From contig JBKQPR010000342.1 in the NCBI GenBank assembly GCA_052144935.1, positions 1 to 31,658 of the forward strand: a stretch of 31,658 nucleotides of DNA, read 5' to 3'. The translations under genes and the position numbers were made by a program. This document shows positions 1 to 9,500 of this stretch, one piece after another (the stretch's first letter is position 1; each line of letters starts with the position of its first letter). Under the pieces are notes generated by a model. It had not been told where the DNA came from. It saw only the letters and a program-made list of their open reading frames with translations, and made no database searches. Source of the stretch: JOPF133 sp052144935. Its GTDB lineage: Bacteria; Acidobacteriota; Terriglobia; Bryobacterales; Bryobacteraceae.

Positions 1-93
1 CTCGCGACTGCCGCCAAAATCTCAATCCTCGTGAAATTCATCCGCGACCGGCTTGACCTGTCCAGAACCGAAGGAACCACCTTGGCGGCATGA
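1..93 (+). CDS. C-terminal end of a truncated gene, possibly a LysR-type regulator
   Basis: The window opens inside an open frame that runs from base 1 to a TGA at 91-93. It encodes about 30 residues with an amphipathic helix (AAKISILVKFIRDRL) followed by a short polar tail. Third codon positions are mostly G or C, as in the neighbouring genes, which supports coding. The helix resembles the last helix of the LysR substrate-binding domain (typically of the form KVRxFVDFLxERL), but 30 residues are too few to assign a family. The start lies outside the window. Nothing else can be said about function. Confidence 0.35.
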   Translation, partial: LATAAKISILVKFIRDRLDLSRTEGTTLAA

Positions 94-161
94 GACACCA
101 ACCCTCACATATCGGTACTCTCAAGTAAGAAAGACATCAAACGAAAGCGGTACCTGGACTG

Positions 162-407
162 ATGCGAGAAAGGCGAAACAAGGATTCAGCTCCCCGGTTT
201 GTGGTCTGCATCGATAATTCCGATTACGAGGCGTCCCTGGAACTGCATAAAATCTATCCCGTTGTTCCCGATCCGGATGCCGCCAAGGATGGCGATCTTC
301 GAATTGTCGACGAGAGCGGCGAAGACTATTTGTATTCCGCCGGGCGATTCGTGAGGATCGACGTCCCCAAAGCGCTGGAGCGGGCCATGCTGAAGGAAGC
401 CTCTTGA
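162..407 (+). CDS. Small conserved protein of unknown function (81 aa)
   Basis: A complete 81-residue protein starting at ATG 162. The N-terminus is basic, and the core (FVVCIDNSDYEASLELHKIY) predicts alternating strands and helix. It continues through an acidic stretch to DESGEDYLYSAGRFVRIDVP. I have the impression that short proteins of this pattern recur as hypothetical proteins in many soil bacteria, but I know no function. There is no signal peptide, membrane segment or metal motif, so it is probably a small cytoplasmic beta-rich protein. No good Shine-Dalgarno precedes the start, so the start is not certain. The opposite-strand frame over the same bases is a shadow. Confidence 0.6.
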   Translation: MRERRNKDSAPRFVVCIDNSDYEASLELHKIYPVVPDPDAAKDGDLRIVDESGEDYLYSAGRFVRIDVPKALERAMLKEAS

Positions 408-553
408 TCCGCGGAGGGACCTAGACACGACTGAGACTCCTCGCTCGACCCTCGTCTTCGCCCCGCGATTATGGGCCGGAACGAGTGCCCGCCCCAGCGG
501 CCAGCAGATACCTTCGGCAACCCCCCAGAACTTGTTATACTCGACATTCCCCT

Positions 554-847
554 ATGGCGAATCCGAAATACGCAGTTTCCGATAAGCCGGTCCCGGTGGC
601 GGAACTGGTGGCCACCTTGAGCGACGGCACCAAGGTAAAGCGCCGCACCCTACGCATGCGCGCCTGCAACGAAAAGGATGAAAAAGGGAAGCTCTGCGCG
701 GGCCATCTGAAGCGGTGGTATTTCTTCGGCGACGAGGTCAAAAAGAAGTTCGGCGCGGATGCCGAAGTCTACCGCTGCGAGCACTGCAAGACCTTGTACC
801 TGCCGAATCCCGAAGAGCCTCACCGCACCGGCACGTTGAGCTACTGA
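554..847 (+). CDS. Small putative zinc-ribbon protein (97 aa)
   Basis: Starts at ATG 554 (MANPKYAVSDKPVPVAEL). An in-frame upstream extension to about 485 is possible but has an unlikely composition. The protein is rich in Lys and has two cysteine pairs: RACNEKDEKGKLCAGHL (CX9C) and YRCEHCKTLYL (CX2C), with a WYFFGDEVKKKFG segment between them. This spacing suggests a four-cysteine zinc ribbon or treble-clef knuckle that could bind nucleic acid or protein. That is inference; I do not recognise a named family. It is soluble, with no signal peptide. It is followed directly by a palindromic repeat and a long non-coding stretch, so it is probably the last gene of its transcript. Confidence 0.65.
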   Translation: MANPKYAVSDKPVPVAELVATLSDGTKVKRRTLRMRACNEKDEKGKLCAGHLKRWYFFGDEVKKKFGADAEVYRCEHCKTLYLPNPEEPHRTGTLSY

Positions 848-1461
848 GTAGCCGCCGTTTTCACCGCGGAGACACGGAGATCGCTGAGGAAGCGCGGAGA
901 AGAACATTATGGGGGTTCTCTGCGTAGTCTGCGTGTTCTCCGCGCCTCAGCGGTGAAACGGGCGCTCCCCCAAAAGAAAAACCGCACCGGACGTGCCCCT
1001 GAGACCTTTGGGACTCCGTCCGATGCGGCTCGCCCAGGTTTGGGCTGGGATCCGGCGTCGGGCTGTCTGGTGATTCAGCTTAACCGGCCCATTTCCGGTC
1101 AGGTCCGCGTCCTATTTTTTCCTTTCCGGAAATGCCAGACAACTACCGCTACCTGTGATCCCCCGGAGAGATCGTATGAGACCGCATGAAAAAACCCCTC
1201 TGCTCCAACCAACAAGGGAAGCATAGTGAGCTAAAACTCTTGCAAACATCGGCTCCCGCAAGCACGCTGTCTCTTCGGCTCACTCTTCTTCCGCCTGCCT
1301 GTTGCAGCAGAGGGCAGGTTTGAAAGGTTACTTCGCCAATTCACCACTACAAATAGCAATCCTCCAACCACCTGTCAATCGGTTCAACCCATTTTGAATC
1401 AAATATTTTGTGTTTCGGGCAACCAACTTCGTGTGGTCGGGCGGGCAGGGCGTGTGTCGCT
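848..1461. other. Non-coding stretch of about 610 bases
   Basis: Apart from the palindromic element at 857-959 nothing coding is convincing here. A GTG-initiated frame at 953-1189 has no recognisable protein features and begins inside the repeat. The stretch 1340-1420 is relatively AT-rich (for example the run around 1395-1412) and could carry the promoter of the heparinase-like gene, but I see no clear -35/-10 pair. Confidence 0.5.
857..959. repeat. Palindromic intergenic repeat, copy 1
   Basis: Imperfect inverted repeat about 103 bases long. The left end GTTTTCACCGCGGAGACACG is answered at the right end by CTCAGCGGTGAAAC. Inner arms GCTGAGGAAGCGCGGAGAA and TTCTCCGCGCCTCAGC also pair. A second copy with the same ends and the same GAGGAAGCGC core lies at 22048-22151. 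It can fold into a long stem in either transcript. It lies just after a stop codon, as expected for a dispersed non-autonomous element. Confidence 0.75.
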
Positions 1462-1479
1462 ATGACACAATCGGAAGGA

Positions 1480-2838
1480 ATGTGTCCGAAGATCCTGGCT
1501 GCAGCCATCCTGGCGCTCGCCGCGCGAGTGCCCGCCTCCGCGCAGATCTCCGCGGACGACCCGGTGACCGTGGCGACCGGGCATCCGCGCCTGCTGCTCG
1601 GTCCCGCGCGGCTCCGCTTGCTGACGCGCGAGCGCCAACGCGTGTCGCCTCGCTGGCAGCAGTTGGAGACGCTCATTTCCAGCGGCGCCGCGATGCCCGA
1701 GGCGGCCTTCGCCCAGGCGCTCTACTATCGCATCTCCGGCGATAGGGCGGCCGGCAAACAGGCCGTCCAGTGGGCGCTGGGCGCGGGCGACGATCTGCGC
1801 CAGCTCGCGCTGGTCTTCGATTGGTGTCAGGACCTGCTCAGCGAGACACAGAACCGCGATCTGGCCGCCCGCATCCGGAAGCGTATGGCGGAAACGGCCG
1901 CCGATGAAAGCGTCGCCGCCACGCGTTCCCGCGTGCTGGCCGCCATCGCGCTGTTCGATCACGTACCGGATGCGCCCCAGCGCGAACTCGAGCGCGTGGT
2001 GCGGCAATGGTGGCTTGGCAAGCTGGTTCCCGCGCTCAAACAGGGACGCGCTGTGATCGCCCGCGACGACGCCTACCCCCTCTTCGAGCTCCTCCACGCC
2101 CTGCGCGACAACACCATGCTCGACCTGCGCGAGCCGGTGGGGGAGTTTTTCAAGGATCTCCCCGTCGAACACCTCATCAGCTACTACCCCGCCCCTTTCC
2201 AAGGGCCGGACGCCGATTACTTCATCGGCGCCGAACCGCAAATGGGCGAACCCGATCTGCGGGTGGCCGCGCTCTCCCGCGTCGCCGAGATGGCCATGGT
2301 GGCCTACGATCCCAATTCGTCGGAGGCCCAGGTGCTACAGGGATTCCTGATGCACGACCACTACATGCTGCGCGGCCCGTTCGGCGCGCCCTACGAGTTC
2401 CTGTGGGCCAATCCCTACCAGCCGGGCCTCAGCTATTACCTGGTCCCGCTGGTCTACCACAACGCGGAGTTCGGGACGCTGTTCGTGCGCTCCAGTTGGG
2501 AAGACACGGCCACTTGGTTCGGCCGCTTCCATGGCGTCATGCAACTCTTCCAGGATGGCAGTCTGGCGCCCGTGAACCTGCAGCACACCCCGGTGGCGAT
2601 TTCGCTGAAGGAGGCGATCGTGTGGTTCGCTCCGGCCGGCGAACGGATCACCGTGAAGCTGGACGAAGAGCAGGCCGTCTACATCGTGGGTCTGGAGCCG
2701 CACCGGACGTACCTGGTGGAGGTGGACGACGAAGAGATGCAGGAGGCCGAAGCGGATTCCGGAGGCATCGTGGAGCTGCTGGATGTGCCGCGCGGGTATG
2801 AATTGGGCATCCGGTTTCGGGAGGCGAAATGGCAGTAG
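1480..2838 (+). CDS. Secreted heparinase II/III-like (alpha/alpha-toroid) protein
   Basis: About 452 residues from ATG 1480, where MCPKILAAAILALAARVPASAQ forms a good signal peptide with cleavage after ASA. ATG 1462 is an alternative; a GGAAGG lies very close to 1480, so the start is uncertain. The mature protein begins with an HPRLLLGPARLRLL motif typical of the N-terminal helical toroid of heparinase II/III and alginate-lyase-like proteins, followed by Arg-rich amphipathic helices to about residue 300. The C-terminal third, including LFVRSSWEDTATWFG, predicts beta sandwich. I see no His-rich catalytic strand of classical heparinases, so lyase activity is unproven. It probably acts in the periplasm on acidic polysaccharide. 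The prolyl oligopeptidase signal peptide begins 26 bases downstream, so the two may be co-transcribed. Confidence 0.6.
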   Translation: MCPKILAAAILALAARVPASAQISADDPVTVATGHPRLLLGPARLRLLTRERQRVSPRWQQLETLISSGAAMPEAAFAQALYYRISGDRAAGKQAVQWALGAGDDLRQLALVFDWCQDLLSETQNRDLAARIRKRMAETAADESVAATRSRVLAAIALFDHVPDAPQRELERVVRQWWLGKLVPALKQGRAVIARDDAYPLFELLHALRDNTMLDLREPVGEFFKDLPVEHLISYYPAPFQGPDADYFIGAEPQMGEPDLRVAALSRVAEMAMVAYDPNSSEAQVLQGFLMHDHYMLRGPFGAPYEFLWANPYQPGLSYYLVPLVYHNAEFGTLFVRSSWEDTATWFGRFHGVMQLFQDGSLAPVNLQHTPVAISLKEAIVWFAPAGERITVKLDEEQAVYIVGLEPHRTYLVEVDDEEMQEAEADSGGIVELLDVPRGYELGIRFREAKWQ

Positions 2839-2864
2839 GAGGGGCGCCGTGGGATAATTCGGCT

Positions 2865-4965
2865 ATGTTTCGCCGCCGATTGAGAGTCGTCGTCACTCTC
2901 ACCCTGTTCGCCGGCCCAGCAGCCGGGGCAACCTCCTGCAACCCGTGCCGATGTGGTAACCGACGTGCTTCATGGCACGGCGATCGTCGACCCTTACCGC
3001 TGGCTCGAAGATCAGAACAGCCCCGAGACACGCGCCTGGATCGACGCTCAGAACCGCTACACCCAAGCCTTCTTCACACGCATCGACGGCCGCGAGAGAC
3101 TCCACCAGACTGTGGAAGCGTTGATGCGGCACGACCAGTACGGAGTTCCCGTGGCGCGCGGTGGCCGGTATTTCTTCTCGCGCCGGAAGGCCGCCGAGAA
3201 CCGCGCCTCCATTTGCATGCGCACTTCGCTCACTGGGCCGGAGGAAGTGATCCTCAACCCGGCCGATATCGACAAAGACACGTCGACCACCGTCAGCTTC
3301 TTTGGGATTCCTCCCGACGCGCAGTTTCTGCCGTTCAGAGTCCGGCGCGGGGGCGCTGACGAATTCGAAGCGCGCATCCTCGATCTCAAAGCCCGCACCC
3401 AGTTGCCCGACCGGCTGGTCACCGCGCGCTACTTTGGCATCTACGTGAAGCCCGACCGCAGCGGAATTTTTTATGCGCGCTACAACCCAACCGAAGGCGG
3501 CGGCATCTTCTATCACGCCATGGGCACGGCCCAGTCGGCCGACCGGCAGGTCTTCGGCAAGGGCTATACGCCCAAGCAGATCATCGAAATGGAAGCGACC
3601 GAGGATCAACGCTACTTGATCGCGCAAGTCAGCACCGGGGTCCCGCCGACAAAGGTGGAGGTCTGGTTCCGCGAGATTGCGAGCGATGCCCTCTTCCGGC
3701 CGATCGTGCAGGACGTGGAGGCGGAGTTCAATGCCTCCTATGGCGGAGGGCATCTCTATCTGCACACCAACTGGAAGGCGCCTAACTGGCGGGTTCTGGA
3801 TGTCGATCTGAAGAACCCCGAGCGCGAGAACTGGCGCGAGATCGTACCGGAGACGGAGTGGCCGATCGAGGGCTTGAGTGTCGCGGGCGGGAGGTTGTTC
3901 GTCAGATCTCTGGAAAATGTCAAGACGCGCATCCGGCAATTCGACGCCGCGGGCCGTCCGTTGGGCGATTTCAAACTGCCCGGCCTGGGGACGGTGTTCG
4001 GGATCGCGGGCCGTTGGGACAGCGATGAGGCCTTTTATTACTACACTTCATTTACCGAGCCAGGCGTCATCCACCGGGCGTCGGTGGCGTCCGGCCGCAG
4101 CGACGTCTGGTATCGGATGCCCACCCCTGTCCGCGGCGATGAAATCGAAGCGGAGCAGGTGTGGTACGAGTCCAAGGATAAGACGCGCGTTCCTATGTTC
4201 CTGGTGCACAAGAAAGGATTGGTGCGCGACGGCAACCGGCCAGTCTTCCTTACCGGGTATGGAGGGTTCAACTACAGTTCCAACGCCGCCTTCGACCCGG
4301 CGGCGGTAATCTGGTCGCAGTACGACGGGGTCTTCGCGCTGCCCAACCTGCGCGGGGGCGGGGAGTTCGGCGAGAAGTGGCACCGCGCCGGAATGTTCGA
4401 GAAGAAGCAGAACGTGTTCGACGATTTCATCGCGGCCGCCGAATGGCTGATCGCCAACAAGTACACCAGGCCCGCGCGCATCGCCATAGAAGGCGGCTCA
4501 AATGGCGGTCTGCTGGTAGGGGCGTCCTTCACCTTGCGCCCCGACCTCTTCGGCGCGGTGGAGTGCGATATACCGCTCCTCGACATGCTGCGTTACCAGA
4601 AATTCAAAGTGGGATCGTATTGGACCACCGAGTATGGGTCGGCCGACGATCCGGCGCAGTTCCCCTACATTTTCAAGTACTCGCCTTACCATCACGTCGA
4701 TAAGGGGGCGAACTATCCGGCGATTCTGTTTACCACGGGAGATGCCGACACTCGCGTGGATCCGCTGCACGCGCGCAAGATGACGGCTTTGGTGCAAGCC
4801 TCGACGGCGTCGGGCAAGCCGGTGCTGCTGGACTACGACACCAAGGCCGGCCACTCGGGAGGCAAGCCGCTCGACCGTGCGATCGACGACTTCACCAATG
4901 ACGTATCCTTCCTCCTGGCCGAGACGGGCGTCCTGACGGTGCGCGACCCTCCCGCCCGCCAGTAG
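2865..4965 (+). CDS. Secreted prolyl oligopeptidase (S9A), apparent frameshift in signal peptide
   Basis: The enzyme body (670 residues from 2953) starts VVTDVLHGTAIVDPYRWLED, the classic S9A opening. It has the beta-propeller and then the alpha/beta-hydrolase domain with GGSNGGLL. Numbered from 2953, the nucleophile is Ser516, the acid lies in GDADTRVDPLH (about 599-603) and the base is His634 in KAGHSGG. It should cleave short peptides after proline. An export signal (MFRRRLRVVVTLTLFAGPAAG) starts at ATG 2865 but in another frame. Removing one G from the GGGG run at 2925-2928 joins the signal to QPPATRADVVTDVLHG, an ideal mature N-terminus. So either the assembly has one extra G or the gene has lost secretion. 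Without the join, translation would start at GTG/ATG near 2953 and give a cytoplasmic enzyme. Confidence 0.88.
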
Positions 4966-4968
4966 CTG

Positions 4969-5005
4969 CCGGCGCGACGCGCCACTATGTGACCGCGGGC
5001 GCCGG
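4969..5005. terminator. Weak inverted repeat between convergent genes
   Basis: The 72-base gap between the convergent prolyl oligopeptidase and fabH genes contains arms CCGGCGC (4969-4975) and GCGCCGG (4999-5005) around a 23-base loop. The position fits a shared terminator, but the loop is long and there is no T tract on either side. Confidence 0.25.
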
Positions 5006-5037
5006 TTGACTGGCGCAGGACCCGCAGACCACACCCT

Positions 5038-6033
5038 TCAGTAGGCCCACCGCCACAGGCTGGCGCCGACGGTGAAGCCCGCGCCTACCGCCGCGAACAG
5101 CACGATGTCGCCCTTCTTCAGGCGGCCTTGCTGGATGGCGTCGCGGGTCCCCAGAGGGATGGTGCCCGCGGTGGTGTTGCCGTAGCGGTCGATGTTGATC
5201 AGCACCTTCTCCGGCGGCATTCCCAGGCGCGTGGCGGCCGCGTCGATGATCCGTTTGTTGGCCTGGTGCGGCACCATCAGAGCCAGGTCGTCTATCGTCA
5301 AATGGTTGCGCTCGAGCAGATCGCGGCACACCTCGTACATCTTGCGGACCGCGTATTTGAAAACCGCCGCGCCGTCCTGATGCACGTAGTGCAAGCGCTG
5401 GTCGATGGTCTCGTGCGAGGAGGGCAGGCGGCTGCCGCCCGCGGGCATTTTCAGCGCGTCGCCGCCCGAGCCATCCACTTCGCCCAGGAAGTCGATGAAG
5501 CCCAGATCGCCGTCGCCATCCGCGGCCGGCTCCAGCAGCATGGCGCCGGCGCCGTCCCCGAACAGCACGCAGGTGGCCCGGTCGGTGTAATCGATGATGC
5601 TGCTCATCTTGTCGGAGCCGATCACCAGGACCTTGGCATGCGTGCCCGCGGCCACCAGGTGGGCTCCCACGGTAAGCCCGTAGACGAAGCCGGAGCAGGC
5701 CGCGATCAGGTCGAATCCCCACGCGCCGCGAGCGCCCAGGGCATTCTGCACCAGGCAGGCCGTGGAGGGGAAGAACATGTCCGGGGTCACGGTGCAGAGG
5801 ATGATCGCGTTCACTTCGGACGCGTTCACGCCGCGCCCGGCCAGCGCGCAACGGGCCGCTTCAATGGCCATATCGGAGGTGGCCATTTCGGGTCCCGCGA
5901 TGTGCCGCTCGCGAATGCCGACGCGCTCCAGAATCCACTGATCGTTGGTCTCGACCATCTTTTCCAGGTCCTGGTTGGTGAGCACACGGGGAGGGACATA
6001 GCACCCGAGTGCCGTAATTTTCGCCTTTGCCAT
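5038..6033 (-). CDS. fabH: 3-oxoacyl-ACP synthase III
   Basis: 331 residues from ATG 6033 (MAKAKITALGCYVPPRVLTN), the usual FabH length. It condenses an acyl-CoA with malonyl-ACP to start type II fatty acid synthesis in the cytoplasm. The thiolase-fold catalytic triad is complete: Cys113 in IAACSGF, His256 in VPHQANKR and Asn286 in RYGNTTAG. The N-terminal ETNDQWILERVGIRERHI and the C-terminal GAGFTVGASLWRW are also typical. Longer upstream frames lack family similarity, so the ATG at 6033 is preferred even though no strong Shine-Dalgarno is seen. It stands alone, convergent with the prolyl oligopeptidase and divergent from the TonB receptor, with no other fab genes nearby. FabH-like paralogues in secondary pathways cannot be excluded, but the sequence reads as a housekeeping enzyme. 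Confidence 0.95.
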   Translation of the reverse strand: MAKAKITALGCYVPPRVLTNQDLEKMVETNDQWILERVGIRERHIAGPEMATSDMAIEAARCALAGRGVNASEVNAIILCTVTPDMFFPSTACLVQNALGARGAWGFDLIAACSGFVYGLTVGAHLVAAGTHAKVLVIGSDKMSSIIDYTDRATCVLFGDGAGAMLLEPAADGDGDLGFIDFLGEVDGSGGDALKMPAGGSRLPSSHETIDQRLHYVHQDGAAVFKYAVRKMYEVCRDLLERNHLTIDDLALMVPHQANKRIIDAAATRLGMPPEKVLINIDRYGNTTAGTIPLGTRDAIQQGRLKKGDIVLFAAVGAGFTVGASLWRWAY

Positions 6034-6354
6034 TAAGAATTCAGAGTAACGCAACGAGTCCCGGAAGTGCGCGCGAGTTTGGCGCGCCGCCGGGGACCGG
6101 AAAGCCGTGGAAATCGGAGGGGTCCAAACCGCCCAGCGTCGCTCACCTTTTTTCCTGTTCGGACCGCCCGGCATCCAAACCCCAGCGCCAGTCTGTACTA
6201 CGAAGTGAGGATTTTGCTACGGGAGGGGGGAATCCGCTACGCTCCTCGGCGCCGGATTTAAGCAGAGGGCCGTACCGACCGGCATGGCGACACGATCTTT
6301 CAGGGCGGCATTTCAGTTCTGCGGCGGCTTCCGGATTTCCTTGCACGTGCCTTA

Positions 6355-6375
6355 GATTGCAACTGGTTTGCAATC
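6355..6375. promoter_or_regulatory. Perfect inverted repeat, candidate operator or hairpin
   Basis: GATTGCAA, spacer CTGGT, then TTGCAATC: a perfect 8-bp dyad about 125 bases before the possible promoter and 175 bases before the receptor start. Symmetry and length suit a dimeric regulator site. A short hairpin is an alternative. No regulator is identified. Confidence 0.35.
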
Positions 6376-6499
6376 CTCGCGGCAGCCGGCGAGGAGTGGC
6401 GATAGCCGGAACTCCCTGACGGTTTGGCTCCGAACCCCATAAATTCAATCTCCTATAGACAATTTTCAGACCTTTTTATAATTATTTATCGATTTCTAG

Positions 6500-6529
6500 T
6501 TGACAATCAGTTGCAAGCAAGCTTAAATG
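6500..6529 (+). promoter_or_regulatory. Candidate sigma-70-type promoter for the TonB receptor
   Basis: A perfect TTGACA (6500-6505) is followed after 18 bases by TAAATG (6524-6529) inside an AT-rich island. The first base transcribed would be near 6536, only about 14 bases before the chosen ATG at 6550. This leaves AAGGG at 6537-6540 as the only ribosome-site candidate. The short leader makes this a tentative call. Confidence 0.35.
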
Positions 6530-6549
6530 TGCTTTTAAGGGCCGCCATT

Positions 6550-9500
6550 ATGACGAAGCTCATCGCGCTGGTTCTCGTTCCGGTCGCCTGCGTCTGGGCA
6601 TTCACTGCAGGCAGTGTTGCCGGGGTGGTCAAGGACCAGAGCGGCGCCGCGATCCCTGGCGCCAAACTCACGTTGATCAACGCTGCTCTGCAGACCAAAT
6701 TCAAAACGGCCTCCGACGGGCAGGGCTTCTACTCTTTCCCGGCGCTCCCCGTGGGCCATTACGATCTGACCCTGGAAGCGGCCGGATTCCGGACGCAGCA
6801 GAAGGCCAACCTGGCCGTCGACACCGACGCGGCGCTCCGCGTCGACGCCGTGATGGAGGTGGGGCAGCGAACCGAGACGGTCACGGTCAGCGAATCCGAG
6901 GACGCCATCCGGACGCAGGCCGACACGGTGGCGACGCATCTCGGCGAGGTCGTCTCCGGCAGGCAGATCGAGGCGCTGCCGCTGAACGGGCGCAGCTACA
7001 CGGATCTGCTGGCGATTCAACCCGGCGTGACTCCGGTGACGACGCTGACGCCCACCTCGGTGATCATGGCGGGCGTGACGGGGACGCTCAATCCATCCGG
7101 AGATCTGAATCCGGGCGATGTCTCCATCGATGGCCAACGCGAATCGTCGAACGGATTCATGATGAATTCCATCGACGTGCAGGAGCACATGAACGGAGGA
7201 ACATCGGTCATCCCGAACCTGGATTCGATCCAGCAGTTTCGTGTTCTGACCAACAACTTCGACCCCGAATATGGAAATTATAACGGCGGAATGGTAAACG
7301 TGGTGACGAAGTCCGGCAGCAACGCCATCCACGGCGACGCATTTGAGTTCCTGCGAAACACGGACCTGGACGCGCGGAATTTCTTCGACAACACGCGGGG
7401 CGCCTTCCGGCAGAATCAATTCGGCGGCGTGATCGGCGGTCCAGTTAAGAAGGACAAGGTATTCTTCTTTGTCGATTACCAGGGAACACGCACCGTGGAG
7501 GGTATCGCTTCGCCCGAAACTTCGGTGCCCTCCCTGCAGGATCGGGCTGGAAATCTCAGCGATATGGCGAGCACGCTGACGGGGACGGTGAGCGGACCCT
7601 ATATTGCCAGCCTGCTCACCGGGAAGCTCGGCTGGGGTGTTTCCGAAGGTGAGCCCTACTACACGCCCGGCTGCGACAACCCATCGAGCTGCGTATTTCC
7701 AAATGCCGTGATCCCGGCCAGGGCGTGGTCGGCGCCGGCGGTGAATCTACTGAAGTACATTCCGCAGGCCAACATCGGGGCGAACCTGTTCGCCACCTCC
7801 GCGTATCCGGAGACCGTGCGGGACGACAAGGGCGGCGCGCGTCTGGATGCGAATACGCTCTTCGGCCAGCTTTCCGGTTACTATTTCGCCGATAATTACC
7901 GGCTGGATAATCCATATCCCGGCGGCCAGGGCGGAGCGAGCATACCCGGCTTCGATGCCTTGACCATCGGCCAGGCGCAGATGCTTACAATCGGCGTCAC
8001 CAAGGTTCTCGGCGCCACCACGGTGAACGAGTTTCACGTTGGCTTGCTGCGAAATGCGAACAACATCGGCCAGCCGCGTGGCGGTTTGGGAGTAACCCTT
8101 CAGTCGCAAGGCTTCGTGACGGGCGCGGGCACGCCGGGCATCGTGGTGCAGGCGCCGCAGTTTGAAGGCGTCGAGAACATTGTATTCCCATCCTTCGTCA
8201 TGGGCGTTCCGATCGCCAACCTCAATCAATGGAACAACACGCTGTATGCCAGCAACACGATGTCGAAGGTCATCCACGCGCATACCCTCAAGTTCGGCGG
8301 CCAGTTCCACGCCGACCAGGTGAATGAAGTTCCGAATGCGACGTTCAACGGAACGTTTAATATCGACGGAACCGAAACCGGCTCCGCCTTCGCGGATTTT
8401 CTACTGGGATTTCCGAGTAACTTTACCCAGACCTCGGGCCAGCACTTCTATTTGCGTAACCGTTACGGAGCGGCTTTCATAGAAGATAGCTGGCGAGCCA
8501 GAAGTGACCTGACGGTCAACCTGGGCGTGCGGTGGGATCTCATTATGCCCTGGTTGGAAAAGTATAATCAGATCCAGACCATTGTTCCCGGCGAGCAATC
8601 CGTCTTGTATCCCAATGCAGTTAGCGGATTGGTCGTTCCGGGCGATCCCGGCATTCCGTCGACGTTGTCGCCGTCCGAGTACCACAACTTCGCTCCCAGG
8701 ATCGGCGTGGCCTATTCTCCCCACTTCGACAACGGATTTCTGCGAACCGTATTTGGCGAGCCGGGAAAGAGCAGCATTCGCGCGAGCTATGGCGTGTTCT
8801 ACACAGCCTTTCCCGGATTGTCGGCGGGGATCATGTACGGCGTGCCTCCCTATGGTTACACCTATCTGAGTCCGGAGCCGCCTCTGCTTGCTGCGCCCTT
8901 TATCAACTCGGCGGACGGTTCGCAGAATACCGATCCGTTTCCGCTGCACTTCCCGCCCGATAATGTATCGGCGAAGAACCCATACACGGGGTTCAATTTC
9001 GCCGCGCTCACTCCGATCAGCGGGGATCCTTACTTCTACTATAGGAACAGCGTGCCTTATACCGAGAACTACATGTTGTCCCTTCAGCGGCAGATCGGCA
9101 ACGGCACTCTGTTGACGGTGAGCTATGCGGGCAATCAGGGCCACCATCTGTTGGTCCTGGTTCCGGAGAACGTAGGCAATCCGGCGCTATGTCTCAGCCT
9201 CAGCCAGCCGGACGAGGTAGCGCCGGGAAGCTCCACCTGCGGGCCTTTCGGCGAAGATGCCGTCTATACATCCGCGTCGGGCAAAATGTACCAGGGAACT
9301 CGCGCCAGCCTGGGTCCGAACTTCGGATCGATAACGGCGCAAAAGTCGGTGGGCAATTCGGATTACAACGCTCTGGAGACCACTCTACGATTTGCCGCCG
9401 GCAAGCGGGCCACGGTGCTGGTCGGCTACACTTACTCGAAATCGATCGATCAGGCGTCCAACCTCGGCGAGCAGACCAACCCCTTCAAGGCGCAGCTCAC

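Larger units (their letters stand above)
6034..6549. other. Divergent intergenic region between fabH and the TonB receptor
   Basis: About 515 bases without a convincing gene. It holds a perfect 8-bp inverted repeat at 6355-6375 and an AT-rich tract at 6440-6530 that stands out from the GC-rich surroundings and contains a possible promoter. Short frames on both strands have skewed composition and no recognisable motif. Confidence 0.5.

Noticed and set aside
953..1189. 78-codon GTG-initiated frame
   Set aside because: Begins within the palindromic repeat, has no Shine-Dalgarno, and its product resembles nothing known.
1183..1320. Short frame beginning ATGAAAAAACCC
   Set aside because: About 44 codons, Cys/Leu/Ser-rich, no ribosome site and no recognisable features.
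1399..2241. 280-codon minus-strand frame opposite the heparinase-like gene
   Set aside because: No signal or motif. The plus strand has a signal peptide and family motifs over the same bases.
5038..6033. FabH as part of the megasynthase pathway
   Set aside because: It lies more than 16 kb away with unrelated genes between and has housekeeping FabH features. No link is visible.
6143..6448. 101-codon minus-strand frame upstream of the TonB receptor
   Set aside because: No start signal, low-complexity basic composition, and overlap with likely regulatory sequence.
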